Source: Mycobacterium deserti (GTDB lineage Bacteria > Actinomycetota > Actinomycetes > Mycobacteriales > Mycobacteriaceae). Taken from it: a DNA stretch of 64,000 nt. The position numbers and the translations under genes were made by a program. The DNA lies in the NCBI RefSeq assembly GCF_025345615.1, contig NZ_JAODWD010000006.1:310001-374000 (forward strand), in the 5' to 3' direction. The notes below the pieces were generated by a model, which saw only the letters and a program-made list of their open reading frames with translations, made no database searches and was not told where the DNA came from. Of this stretch, positions 29,126 to 37,568 are shown in pieces; within the stretch, counting starts at the first letter, position 1; the number at the start of each line of letters is the position of its first letter.

Positions 29126-29234
29126 ATGACGACGGTGAGTAGCGAAGGCGGATCGCCGCGATGACGACTGTGAGTAGCGAAGGCGGATCGCAGCGATGAC
29201 GACGGTGAGTAGCGAAGGCGGATCGCCGCGATGA
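29126..29234 (+). repeat. three-copy 35-bp repeat forming ATGA-coupled mini-ORFs
   Basis: ATG codons at 29126, 29161, 29196 and 29231 are spaced exactly 35 bases. Each of the first three opens a 12-codon frame encoding MTTVSSEGGSPR or MTTVSSEGGSQR, which ends in a TGA overlapping the next ATG; the last ATG is the HAD start. The three units differ only at single bases. GCGAAGG inside each unit may be a ribosome site. The ladder starts two bases after the PlsC2 stop, so ribosomes could pass from one gene to the next through it. Confidence 0.9.
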
Positions 29235-30046
29235 CACTGCCGAGGCTCATCGCCTCCGACGTTGACGGCACCCTGCTGGACGACGACGAGAAGGTCACCC
29301 CGCGCACGCGCGATGCCGTGCGCGCCGCGGTCGAGGCCGGCGCGACGTTCGTGCTGGCTACCGGCCGGCCGCCGCGTTGGGTGCAGCCCGTCGTCGACGG
29401 GCTGGGGTTCGCGCCAATGGCGGTGTGCGCCAACGGCGCAGTGACCTACGACGCGTCGACCGACCGCATTGTGTCGGCGCGCACCTTGTCCACCGACGCG
29501 CTCGGGAAACTCGCCGAGATCGCCACCCGCCTGATTCCGGGCGCGGGCCTTGCCGTCGAGCGGGTCGGTCGCAGCGCTCACGATGCCGCGACGCCGCAGT
29601 TCGTCAGCTCACCCGGCTACGAGCACGCGTGGTTGAACCCGGACAACACCGAAGTCTCTGTCGAGGATCTGCTCAGCGCGCCCGCCGTCAAGCTGCTCAT
29701 CCGCATGTCCGGTGCGCGCAGCGCCGACATGTCCGCGGCGTTGACTGGTCACGTTGGTGGCCTCGGCGAGATCACCTACTCGACGAACAACGGGCTCATC
29801 GAAGTGGTGCCGCTGGGGGTCAGTAAGGCCACCGGTGTCGAGGAGTTGGCCCGGCCGCTCGGCATCACCGCCGAGGAAGTGGTGGCATTCGGGGACATGC
29901 CCAACGATGTGCCGATGCTGCGCTGGGCCGGCCTCGGCGTTGCGATGGGTAACGCTCATCCCGAGGCGTTGGCCGCGGCCGACGAGGTCACCGTCGACAA
30001 CACCGAGGACGGGGTCGCCCGGGTCCTCGAGCGATGGTGGCTCTGA
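29231..30046 (+). CDS. Cof-type HAD-IIB phosphatase (Rv3813c homologue)
   Basis: A 271-residue haloacid-dehalogenase-superfamily hydrolase. Motif I is SDVDGTLLDDDE with the nucleophile Asp and the acid/base Asp. Motif II is FVLATGRPP. Motif III Lys is near SKATGVEEL, and motif IV is GDMPNDVPML. A C2B-type cap lies between II and III. It hydrolyses small phosphate esters such as sugar phosphates or flavin; the substrate is unknown. The ATG at 29231 is the last step of the repeat ladder, giving tight coupling to upstream translation. Confidence 0.9.
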   Translation: MTLPRLIASDVDGTLLDDDEKVTPRTRDAVRAAVEAGATFVLATGRPPRWVQPVVDGLGFAPMAVCANGAVTYDASTDRIVSARTLSTDALGKLAEIATRLIPGAGLAVERVGRSAHDAATPQFVSSPGYEHAWLNPDNTEVSVEDLLSAPAVKLLIRMSGARSADMSAALTGHVGGLGEITYSTNNGLIEVVPLGVSKATGVEELARPLGITAEEVVAFGDMPNDVPMLRWAGLGVAMGNAHPEALAAADEVTVDNTEDGVARVLERWWL

Positions 30047-30056
30047 GACGACGGGG

Positions 30057-31673
30057 TCAGCTGGGGCTGATGGGCGGGGTGAACCGCTCCAACTGGACCG
30101 GGGCGTTCTTGTCGGACTGTCTGGGCAGTTCCACCGGCACCCCGTCGATGACGCGGGTGACCGTGCCTTTCTCCCGGTCGAAATTCAGTGTGCCGTGCTG
30201 AAAGTTCTGCACGATCCACAGCGGTTCGTTGATCTCGCCGCTCGTCGGCAGGCCGAGGGCGCCGCGTTCGAAGCCGAGCGACCCCCACGCCTTGAAGATC
30301 TCGCCGGTCACCGGTTCGGCGCCGCTCTGCGGCGACCAGTACACCGCGCCGTTTTCGAAGGTGACGTAGCGCGCGCCTGCTTCACCGGAGGCCTCGAGTG
30401 ACGTCGGCCTGCCCAGCGGGCTGGTCATCCCGCCCATCGACTCCCAACGCGCGAATATCGCTCCGCCCCGCATTGATTCGGCCAGATCCTCGGGTCCGGG
30501 CGGATCGTTGAACCGTGCGGCGATGTCGCGGATCTGATCCATGACCGCGTACGCGCCGTTGCCCGGGCACTCGGTGACGCCGACATCGCGGTGCGTGAAG
30601 ATCGCGGGCAGCGTCGGTGTTGCGCCCTGGGGGAATTTCGCGAACGACCCGCCCGACGAGGTGAGCACGACGGTGCCCCTCGGGTTGACGCGGTCCAGAC
30701 CCATGCGCCAGCCCAGCAGTCGGGCCGTGGTGCGCAGCTGAATCGGAGTCGGGGGCACGGCTTCGAAGTTGCCCATCATCGCCACACCCCACGTGTCGTG
30801 GTTGAACCCGCCGGTGTGTGCGCCTTCGACCGGTTTGGTCATACCGCCTGCCCGGCCTTCGAAGACCTGGCCGTACTTGTCCACCATCGCGTTGTAGGCG
30901 ACGTCGCACCAGCCCAGGGTGCGGGTGTGGTACTCGTAGATCGACCGGACGATTCCGGCGGAGTCCTGGGGCGCGTATTCGTTGCTACCCGCGGTGTGGT
31001 GCACGATGCCCGCGCGAATCCCCCTGTCGTACCTCGGATTACCGCACCGCATCGACTCGTCTGCGCCCCACTGCGCGCGGTAGATGATGTTGGGCGGCAC
31101 TCCGGGCGGGTTGACCGCCGACGGCAGCGGCAAGGTGTCCGCCGGCGCTTGGGGCGGGCTGATCAGGACCGCGTTGAGGTTCTGCCCGATCGGTTGCTCG
31201 ACGTTGGCGGGGACGTAACCGAGTCCCGGTTCGCTCTGCTTGGGCGTCGAGCGGGTGGTCGGCGCATGGGGCGGACGGGTGACGGCGATCTGCACGGTGG
31301 TGGTCTGACCGACGAAGACCGGTTCGGTGCCGCGCAGGGCCGGTCCCTCGGACGCAGGGCCCACGCCTTCAAGCGTTTCGGCTTGGTACCACGGCCCCCA
31401 GGTGCCGTCGGGCTTCTTGGCCCGGATGCGCGCCGAGGTGCCTGCGAGGTCATCAGCGGTCAGCGCGACGAGCGAGAACGGCGTCGGTTGGGAGATCTCG
31501 CGGACGGTTTCCCCGCCACCGAGACCGGTCAGCGGCTGTTCGCTCAGCTGTGGCGCCTCGGCCGCCGAGCGGTCGTCCTCCCCGGGAATCCCGGTGATCG
31601 CCCACGGCAGCATGACGACCGTTGCCGCTATCGCGGTGAACAGTATCGACGGCGCAGGACGGCGGCACGGCAC
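30057..31673 (-). CDS. PGRP/amidase_2 exported protein with LGFP repeats (Rv3811 homologue)
   Basis: A 538-residue secreted protein. It has a signal peptide or anchor (about 6-30, SILFTAIAATVVMLPWAITG), an unknown N-terminal beta domain (about 50-165), and an N-acetylmuramoyl-L-alanine amidase/PGRP domain (about 210-385) with zinc-site residues in AGIVHHTAGSNEY, VEGAHTGGFNHDTWGVAMMGN and IFTHRDVGVTECPGNG. LGFP repeats follow in the C-terminal 130 residues (FARWESMGGMTSPLGRPTS, FKAWGSLGFERGALGLPTS), which bind the mycolyl-arabinogalactan layer. It probably cleaves peptidoglycan stem peptides in the wall. The start is GTG at 31673. It lies downstream of erp, beyond a terminator. Confidence 0.9.
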   Translation of the reverse strand: MPCRRPAPSILFTAIAATVVMLPWAITGIPGEDDRSAAEAPQLSEQPLTGLGGGETVREISQPTPFSLVALTADDLAGTSARIRAKKPDGTWGPWYQAETLEGVGPASEGPALRGTEPVFVGQTTTVQIAVTRPPHAPTTRSTPKQSEPGLGYVPANVEQPIGQNLNAVLISPPQAPADTLPLPSAVNPPGVPPNIIYRAQWGADESMRCGNPRYDRGIRAGIVHHTAGSNEYAPQDSAGIVRSIYEYHTRTLGWCDVAYNAMVDKYGQVFEGRAGGMTKPVEGAHTGGFNHDTWGVAMMGNFEAVPPTPIQLRTTARLLGWRMGLDRVNPRGTVVLTSSGGSFAKFPQGATPTLPAIFTHRDVGVTECPGNGAYAVMDQIRDIAARFNDPPGPEDLAESMRGGAIFARWESMGGMTSPLGRPTSLEASGEAGARYVTFENGAVYWSPQSGAEPVTGEIFKAWGSLGFERGALGLPTSGEINEPLWIVQNFQHGTLNFDREKGTVTRVIDGVPVELPRQSDKNAPVQLERFTPPISPS

Positions 31674-31732
31674 GCACCGATGTTACGTATGTGTCAGTTG
31701 TTACGGATGTTTCGACACGGCGGGTCGCGGCG

Positions 31733-31794
31733 GAAAAAATCGAATTGACCTGCAACGGCACCGCAGAGCGTGAACTCAGCCTCTGCGGTGCCGT
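31733..31794 (-). terminator. intrinsic terminator of erp
   Basis: A 14-base-pair perfect stem (31755-31768 with 31781-31794; core CGGCACCGCAGAG) with a 12-base loop lies 17 bases after the erp stop. A run of six T follows on the minus strand at 31733-31738, though 16 bases past the stem. Partial read-through into the amidase gene is possible. Confidence 0.75.
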
Positions 31795-31810
31795 CAGGTG
31801 ACAGGCTTCC

Positions 31811-32752
31811 TCAGGCGCCGGGGACCGGCGCGGGTCCTGCGCCGGGCATCGGCGGCGCGCCCGCTGGAGCTCCGGCGACGGCGGGCGTACCCGGCGGCTT
31901 GACCGCAGACATGATCGCTGGCATCACCATGCCCTTGAGCAGGTCGATCGCCTGACCTGCGCCGAGCTGATTGGCCATGCTCGACAGGTCGCCGACGATG
32001 CCGCCGCTGCCGGTGCTCGCCGCAGGCATCGCGGCCAGCGACGGGTCGCCGAGGATCGGGTAGGAGCCCGCGGCCGGATCGAGACCGATCGGTGCGGAGA
32101 TCGGCACCTCGCTGGGGGCGGGCAGGCTGCCGGTCGAGACCGGCGTCAGGGCCGCCGGGTCGAGGCCGGTCGCGGGCGGGGTCGACAGCCCCGGCGCGGT
32201 CAGATCCGGCGTGGTCGGCACGGCACCCAGCGGCGACGTACCGGCAGGGCTGGTCAGCGCGGGATTGGTCAGCGCCGGGTTCGACAGGGCCGCGTCGGTC
32301 AGTGGCGCGAGCGAGGTGCTCGGCGTGGTGAGCCCGGGCGTGCTCAGGGCGGGCGTATCGAGTCCCGGTGTGGTCAGGCCAGGTGTCGTCAATCCCGGCG
32401 TGGTGAGGCCCGGCGTGGTGAGGCCCGGTGTGGTGAGGCCGGGTGTGGTCAGCGCCGGAGACGTCAGCCCCGGGCTGGTCAGCCCTGAGGGTGCAGCACC
32501 CGTCCCCGTCAGCACACCGGTCGGCATCGGCGGCATGTTGATCCCGAACTGCGACAGCCCCTGCGACAGCGCTGACATCAACTCATTGGGCAGGTCGGTG
32601 ATCATCGCGGCCTGGACGAATTCGCGCTGCTGGGGCGCGGTGGTGCTGTCGGACAGCTCAGTCACGGCGATTACGGCGGCTGGACTCGCGACTGCCAGGG
32701 CAACGACTGCGCTCGTGGCTGTCGACAGCCTGCGACGGCGTTGGTTCGGCAC
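31811..32752 (-). CDS. erp: Erp (PirG), exported repetitive surface protein
   Basis: A 313-residue secreted protein (Rv3810). The signal peptide is at about 1-30 (MPNQRRRRLSTATSAVVALA). The conserved N-terminal domain to about 85 includes AAMITDLPNELMSALSQGLS. The central repeat block of PGLTTP-type five-residue units spans about 90-150, and a Pro/Ala-rich C-terminal domain contains a helix-forming SSMANQLGAGQAIDLLKGMV. Erp is needed for surface integrity and for virulence in pathogenic species. GAGGAG lies seven bases before the GTG at 32752. It is longer than the 284-residue M. tuberculosis protein, as expected for a variable repeat number. Confidence 0.93.
   Translation of the reverse strand: MPNQRRRRLSTATSAVVALAVASPAAVIAVTELSDSTTAPQQREFVQAAMITDLPNELMSALSQGLSQFGINMPPMPTGVLTGTGAAPSGLTSPGLTSPALTTPGLTTPGLTTPGLTTPGLTTPGLTTPGLDTPALSTPGLTTPSTSLAPLTDAALSNPALTNPALTSPAGTSPLGAVPTTPDLTAPGLSTPPATGLDPAALTPVSTGSLPAPSEVPISAPIGLDPAAGSYPILGDPSLAAMPAASTGSGGIVGDLSSMANQLGAGQAIDLLKGMVMPAIMSAVKPPGTPAVAGAPAGAPPMPGAGPAPVPGA
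32320..32480 (-). repeat. 15-bp tandem repeats inside erp
   Basis: Units coding PGLTT/TPGLT repeat about every 15 bases. Five are nearly identical (32375-32460), with degenerate units on both sides encoding PALST, PGLDT and PALTS. It is a species-variable region in Erp. Confidence 0.85.
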
Positions 32753-32942
32753 GGAAGTCTCCTCAATACATGGACTACGTCTGGTACGTGCAACGGTGTC
32801 GACGGTACTGATGTGACTAGTGAGACTGAAGTGACGATGCGGAATCGTGAGCCGATCGAAACCTTCGGCCGTTCGGCTTCCGGCTCTCTGCTGGTCTGTC
32901 GGATTCGGGGCCGACGGTCTGGTTCCGATACCCTTGCTGCCG

Positions 32943-34145
32943 ATGACAGCTCGTTTCGACCTCTTTGTCGTCGGTTCCGGATTCTTCGGCCTGACGATTG
33001 CCGAGCGCGTGGCGACGCAGCTGGGCAAGCGCGTCCTGGTCGTCGACCGAAGATCGCACATCGGCGGCAATGCGTACTCCGAACCCGAACCCCAGACCGG
33101 CATCGAGGTGCACCGTTACGGCGCGCACCTCTTCCACACCTCCAACCAGCGGGTGTGGGACTACGTGCGGCAATTCACCGAGTTCACCGGCTACCAACAT
33201 CGTGTGTTCGCCATGCACGACGGGCAGGCCTACCAGTTCCCGATGGGGCTCGGCCTGGTCTCCCAGTTCTTCGGCCGGTATTTCTCCCCCGACGAGGCGC
33301 GCAAGCTGATCAGGGAACAGGCGGCCGAGATCGAGACCGCCGACGCGCAGAACTTCGAGGAGAAGGCCATCTCGCTGATCGGCCGGCCGCTGTACGAGGC
33401 GTTCATGAAGAACTACACCGCCAAGCAGTGGCAGACCGATCCCAAGGAGCTGCCGGCGACCACCATCACCCGGCTGCCCGTGCGCTACACGTTCGACAAC
33501 CGCTACTTCAATGACACCTACGAGGGCCTGCCGGTCGACGGGTACACCGCGTGGCTGGAGAACATGGCCGCCGATGACCGCATCGAGGTGCGGCTGGACA
33601 CCGACTGGTTCGACGTCCGCGACGGGCTGCGGGCCGAAAGTCCGGACGCCCCGGTGGTCTACACGGGCCCGCTGGACCGCTACTTCGATTACGCCGAAGG
33701 CCGGTTAGGCTGGCGGACATTGGATTTCGAGCTCGAAGTGCTCGACACCGGCGACTTCCAGGGCACACCGGTGATGAACTACAACGACCCCGACCCGCCC
33801 TACACGCGGATTCACGAGTTCCGGCACTTCCACCCCGAGCGCGCGTATCCGACTGACAAGACGGTGATCATGCGGGAATTCTCGCGCTTCGCCGAAGACG
33901 ACGACGAGCCGTACTACCCGATCAACACCGAGACCGACCGGACCGTGCTGGCTGCCTACCGGGCGCGGGCCAAGACCGAAACTGTTTCGCAGAAGGTACT
34001 TTTCGGCGGCCGACTGGGCACCTATCAGTACCTCGACATGCACATGGCGATCGCCAGTGCACTGAACATGTATGACAACACCCTCGCGCCGCACCTGCGG
34101 GACGGCGCGCCACTGAGCGACAGCACAGAAAGCAGTAGCGCATGA
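32943..34145 (+). CDS. glf: UDP-galactopyranose mutase Glf
   Basis: A 400-residue FAD enzyme (Rv3809c) converting UDP-galactopyranose to UDP-galactofuranose, the donor for galactan. The FAD motif is VVGSGFFGLTIAER with the ribose-binding Asp in VVDRRSHIGGNAY. The substrate region has RYGAHLFHTSNQRVWDYV and the flavin-side motif GRLGTYQYLDMHMAI near the C-terminus. The ATG at 32943 gives the family N-terminus MTARFDLFVVGSG; TACCCT (32929-32934) ends eight bases upstream, suggesting a leaderless transcript. The stop overlaps the glfT2 start (ATGA). First gene of the arabinogalactan/mycolate cluster. Confidence 0.97.
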   Translation: MTARFDLFVVGSGFFGLTIAERVATQLGKRVLVVDRRSHIGGNAYSEPEPQTGIEVHRYGAHLFHTSNQRVWDYVRQFTEFTGYQHRVFAMHDGQAYQFPMGLGLVSQFFGRYFSPDEARKLIREQAAEIETADAQNFEEKAISLIGRPLYEAFMKNYTAKQWQTDPKELPATTITRLPVRYTFDNRYFNDTYEGLPVDGYTAWLENMAADDRIEVRLDTDWFDVRDGLRAESPDAPVVYTGPLDRYFDYAEGRLGWRTLDFELEVLDTGDFQGTPVMNYNDPDPPYTRIHEFRHFHPERAYPTDKTVIMREFSRFAEDDDEPYYPINTETDRTVLAAYRARAKTETVSQKVLFGGRLGTYQYLDMHMAIASALNMYDNTLAPHLRDGAPLSDSTESSSA

Positions 34146-36076
34146 GCGACATCCCGTCCGGCGCCCTCGACGCCGGCGACTCGCGGGCGGTCAGTCTGCT
34201 GGCGCGTGTCATCCTCCCGCGTCCCGGCGAACCGCTCGACGTCCGCAAGCTCTACATCGAGGAATCGGACACCAACGCCCGCCGCGCGCACGCGCCGGAA
34301 CGCACCAGGCTGGAGATCGGTAGCGAGTCCGAGGTGTCGTTCGCGACGTACTTCAACGCGTTCCCGGCCAGCTACTGGCGACGGTGGTCGATCCTCGATT
34401 CGGTCGTGCTGCGCGTCGAACTCACCGGCACCGCACGTATCGACGTCTACCGGTCCAAGGCCACCGGCGCCCGAATCACAGTCGGCGGCGCACCCATTTC
34501 CAGCGGCGATTCGGCGGAACCCGCGACCGTCGAGTTCGAGGTCGACCTGTCGCCGTTCGAAGACGGCGGCTGGATCTGGTTCGACATCACGACCGACAGC
34601 AACGTCACGTTGCACCACGCCGGCTGGTACGCGCCGATTGCCGCGCCGGGCCGGGCTAACGTCGCGGTCGGCATCCCCACGTTCAACCGCCCGTCGGATT
34701 GCGTGAACGCGCTGGCCGCGCTGACCTCTGATCCGTTGGTGGACAACGTGATCAGCGCGGTCATCGTGTCGGACCAGGGCAACCAGAAGGCCAAGGACCA
34801 TCCCGGCTTCGACGCGGCCGCGGCGGCGCTGGGCAACCGGCTCTCGGTGCACAACCAGCCGAACCTGGGTGGTTCCGGCGGTTACAGCCGGGTCATGTAC
34901 GAGGCGCTGAAGAACACCGACTGCGAACAGATCCTGTTCATGGACGACGACATCCGTATCGAGCCGGACTCGATACTGCGGGCGTTGGCCATGAACCGGT
35001 TCGCGAAGACGCCGACGCTGGTCGGCGGGCAGATGCTCAACCTGCAGGAGCCGTCGCACCTGCACGTGATGGGTGAGATGGTCGACTCGACGAACTTCAT
35101 GTGGACCAACGCGCTCAACACCGAATACGACCACAACTTCGCCAAATACAAGCTCAACGACGAAGACGAGTACCGCAGCAGGCTGCTGCACCGGCGCATC
35201 GACGTCGACTACAACGGCTGGTGGATGTGCATGATCCCGCGGCAGGTCGCCGAGGAACTCGGCCAGCCGCTGCCCCTGTTCATCAAGTGGGACGACGCCG
35301 ACTACGGGCTGCGCGCCGGCGAGCACGGGTACCCGACGGTCACGCTGCCCGGAGCGGCCATCTGGCACATGGCGTGGAGCGACAAGGACGACGCCATCGA
35401 CTGGCAGGCGTACTTCCACCTGCGCAACCGCTTGGTCGTCGCTGCCCTGCACTGGGACGGCAACGTGTCCGGGCTGCTCGCCAGCCACCTCAAAGCCACC
35501 ATAAAACACCTTCTGTGCCTTGAGTATTCGACCGTCGCGATCCAGAACAAGGCGATGGACGACTTCCTGGCCGGCCCGGAGCACATCTTCTCGATTCTGG
35601 AGTCGGCACTGCCCGACGTGCGCGCCATGCGACAGCAGTACCCCGACGCGGTGGTGCTTCCGAGCGCGACGGCGCTGCCGACGCCCTCGGACAAGCGCTG
35701 GCGCAGGAAGGTCAAGATTCCCGTCGGCCCAGTGGCGATCTCGGTGCGCCTGCTCCGTGGGGTTCTCCACCAACTCAAGGCGCACGATCCCGAGCACCAT
35801 CGACGTCCGCAGATCAATGTGGCGACTCAGGACGCCCGGTGGTTCTCGCTGAGCAGGGTCGACGGCGTCACGGTCACCACCGCCGACGGCCGCGGTGTCG
35901 TCTACCGGCAGCGCGACCGCGCGAAAGCGGCTGCGCTGCTTCGTGCTTCGCTCCTGCGCCAGATCCGGCTCGGACGCAAGTTCAACCGCATGCGCAAGGT
36001 CTATCGCGAGGCCCTTCCGGTGCTCTCGAGCAAGCAGAAGTGGGAGACAGTGCTGCTCGAGTCTGCTGATGCCTGA
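34142..36076 (+). CDS. glfT2: Galactofuranosyltransferase GlfT2
   Basis: A 644-residue bifunctional galactan polymerase (Rv3808c) adding alternating beta-1,5 and beta-1,6 galactofuranose to decaprenyl-linked acceptors. It has an N-terminal beta-sandwich (about 1-170) and a GT-A domain with VAVGIPTFNRPSDCV, the metal-binding Asp triplet at residues 268-270 (FMDDDIRIEP), the catalytic Asp384 in KWDDADYGLRAGEHG, and His409 in AIWHMAW as metal ligand. A C-terminal helical domain, needed for tetramer and membrane contact, completes it. Start codon overlaps the glf stop. Length is close to the 637-residue M. tuberculosis enzyme. Confidence 0.97.
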   Translation: MSDIPSGALDAGDSRAVSLLARVILPRPGEPLDVRKLYIEESDTNARRAHAPERTRLEIGSESEVSFATYFNAFPASYWRRWSILDSVVLRVELTGTARIDVYRSKATGARITVGGAPISSGDSAEPATVEFEVDLSPFEDGGWIWFDITTDSNVTLHHAGWYAPIAAPGRANVAVGIPTFNRPSDCVNALAALTSDPLVDNVISAVIVSDQGNQKAKDHPGFDAAAAALGNRLSVHNQPNLGGSGGYSRVMYEALKNTDCEQILFMDDDIRIEPDSILRALAMNRFAKTPTLVGGQMLNLQEPSHLHVMGEMVDSTNFMWTNALNTEYDHNFAKYKLNDEDEYRSRLLHRRIDVDYNGWWMCMIPRQVAEELGQPLPLFIKWDDADYGLRAGEHGYPTVTLPGAAIWHMAWSDKDDAIDWQAYFHLRNRLVVAALHWDGNVSGLLASHLKATIKHLLCLEYSTVAIQNKAMDDFLAGPEHIFSILESALPDVRAMRQQYPDAVVLPSATALPTPSDKRWRRKVKIPVGPVAISVRLLRGVLHQLKAHDPEHHRRPQINVATQDARWFSLSRVDGVTVTTADGRGVVYRQRDRAKAAALLRASLLRQIRLGRKFNRMRKVYREALPVLSSKQKWETVLLESADA

Positions 36077-36611
36077 GAGCCCGCGGGGCGAGGACGCCGC
36101 GCTGGTCGCCGTGCAGTCGGCGCTGGCCGATCGCCCCGGCGTGCTTGCCGGTGCGCGCGCCCTGTCGCATTTCGGCGAGCACAGCGCGGGTTGGCTCGCC
36201 GTCGCGGCTCTCGGGTGGCTGCTGCAGCCTCGCCGTCGCCCAGCGTGGCTCGCGGTGGGCCTGGGTGCGTTCGGCGCGCATGCTGCGGCCGTGGTGATCA
36301 AGCGCCTCGTCCGGCGCAAGCGTCCGCACCATCCGGCGATCGCCGTGAACGTCGGCACCCCGAGCGCGCTGAGTTTCCCGTCGGCCCACGCGACGTCCAC
36401 CACCGCGGCATCGCTGCTGCTGGCCCGCACAATCGGGTCGCCGCTGCCGTTGGCAGTCGTGCCCCCGATGGCGTTGTCGCGATTGGTGCTCGGCGTGCAC
36501 TACCCCACCGACGTGCTGACCGGAGTAATGGTCGGGGCGGCCGTCGCGCAGACGGTCGACACGATCGCGCAACGGGCGACCTTCGGGCACGCGAGGAGCA
36601 GAAGAATCTGA
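36069..36611 (+). CDS. PAP2-family decaprenylphosphoryl-phosphoribose phosphatase (Rv3807c)
   Basis: A 180-residue membrane phosphatase with the three PAP2 motifs: KRLVRRKRP (KxxxxxxRP), FPSAHATS (PSGH-like) and SRLVLGVHYPTD (SRxxxxxHxxxD). It has about four hydrophobic helices. In this conserved locus it is thought to dephosphorylate decaprenylphosphoryl-5-phosphoribose made by UbiA, on the way to the arabinose donor. The ATG at 36069 overlaps the glfT2 end by eight bases. Its 3' end contains the GCACGCGAGGAGC repeat and its TGA overlaps the ubiA ATG (TGATG). Confidence 0.9.
   Translation: MPESPRGEDAALVAVQSALADRPGVLAGARALSHFGEHSAGWLAVAALGWLLQPRRRPAWLAVGLGAFGAHAAAVVIKRLVRRKRPHHPAIAVNVGTPSALSFPSAHATSTTAASLLLARTIGSPLPLAVVPPMALSRLVLGVHYPTDVLTGVMVGAAVAQTVDTIAQRATFGHARSRRI
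36587..36599 (+). repeat. GCACGCGAGGAGC copy at the PAP2-ubiA junction
   Basis: Thirteen bases identical to the core of the DUF4328 mini-ORF ladder and of the DUF2470-CPBP spacer. Here it encodes the last residues of PAP2 (GHARSRRI) and supplies the GAGGAGCAG sequence upstream of ubiA. Confidence 0.65.
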
Positions 36612-37567
36612 TGAGCATCTCGAGGGACAGCAGCGCGGAGAGCGCGCGGCCGGTGAGTGAGGATCCCGTGCCGGACAAGGGGCCGCCCCGCAACCTGGCG
36701 ACCGGCGTCGTCAAGGCGATCCGTCCGCGCCAATGGGTGAAGAACCTGTTGGTGCTCGCTGCGCCGATCGCGTCGTTCGGCGGCGACGTGCGCTACGACT
36801 ACCGGGAAGTCGCGATCAAGATTCTGATCGCCTTCGTCGCGTTCTCGCTGGCCGCATCGTGCATCTACCTGGTCAATGACGCGCGCGACGTCGAAGCTGA
36901 CCGCCAGCATCCGACGAAGCGGTTCCGGCCCATCGCCGCCGGGGTGGTGCCCGAGTGGCTGGCCTACACCCTCGCGGTGGTGTTGGGCGCTGCGGCGCTG
37001 GGGATCGCCTGGCTTGCGGCGGCGAACCTCGCGCTGGTGATCGCGGTGTACATCGCGATGCAGCTCGCATATTGCTTCGGCCTCAAACATCAAGCAGTGC
37101 TGGATATCTGCATTGTGTCGTCGGCGTACCTGATCCGCGCCATCGCGGGCGGCGCGGCCGCGGGCATACCGCTGTCACAGTGGTTCCTGCTGGTGATGAC
37201 GTTCGGATCGCTGTTCATGGTGGCCGGAAAGCGCTATGCCGAACTGCAACTCGCGGAACGGACAGGCGCGAGGATCCGCAAGTCGCTCGAGAGCTATACC
37301 GCGTCCTACCTTCGTTTCGTGTGGACCGTTGCGGCCACGGCCATGGTGGTCTGCTACAGCCTGTGGGCCTTCGAGCGCGACGGCGCGAACGCGTCGTGGT
37401 ACGCGGTCACGATCATCCCGATCACCATTGCGATTCTGCGCTACGCGGTCGATGTCGACGGCGGCATGGCCGGTGAGCCCGAGGAGATCGCGCTGAAAGA
37501 CCGGGTGCTGCAGCTGCTGCTGCTCGCGTGGATCGGGACCATCGGTGCCGCAGTCCTCCTCGGCTGA
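36611..37567 (+). CDS. ubiA: UbiA, decaprenyl-phosphate 5-phosphoribosyltransferase
   Basis: A 318-residue UbiA-superfamily membrane enzyme (Rv3806c) that joins phosphoribosyl pyrophosphate to decaprenyl phosphate, the first committed step to decaprenylphosphoryl-arabinose. About nine helices; the first Asp-rich motif is LVNDARDVEADRQHPTKRFRPIA and the second half has GKRYAELQLAERTGARIRKSL and YAVDVDGGMAGEPEE. The cytosolic N-terminal extension (1-35) is longer than in M. tuberculosis (302 residues). The start overlaps the PAP2 stop. aftB follows one base after its stop. Changes in this protein are linked to high-level ethambutol resistance in M. tuberculosis. Confidence 0.95.
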   Translation: MSISRDSSAESARPVSEDPVPDKGPPRNLATGVVKAIRPRQWVKNLLVLAAPIASFGGDVRYDYREVAIKILIAFVAFSLAASCIYLVNDARDVEADRQHPTKRFRPIAAGVVPEWLAYTLAVVLGAAALGIAWLAAANLALVIAVYIAMQLAYCFGLKHQAVLDICIVSSAYLIRAIAGGAAAGIPLSQWFLLVMTFGSLFMVAGKRYAELQLAERTGARIRKSLESYTASYLRFVWTVAATAMVVCYSLWAFERDGANASWYAVTIIPITIAILRYAVDVDGGMAGEPEEIALKDRVLQLLLLAWIGTIGAAVLLG

Positions 37568-37568
37568 G

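Noticed and set aside
31733..31794. transposon inverted repeat
   Set aside because: The perfect 14-base stem is right after the erp stop and followed by a T-run, so a terminator explains it; no transposase is near.
32320..32480. CRISPR-like periodicity
   Set aside because: The repeats are 15-base coding units of erp with no spacers; no CRISPR array or cas gene exists in the window.
34025..36430. 801-codon minus-strand frame
   Set aside because: Antisense to glfT2 and PAP2, both unmistakable genes with motifs; the product is Arg/Val-rich low complexity.
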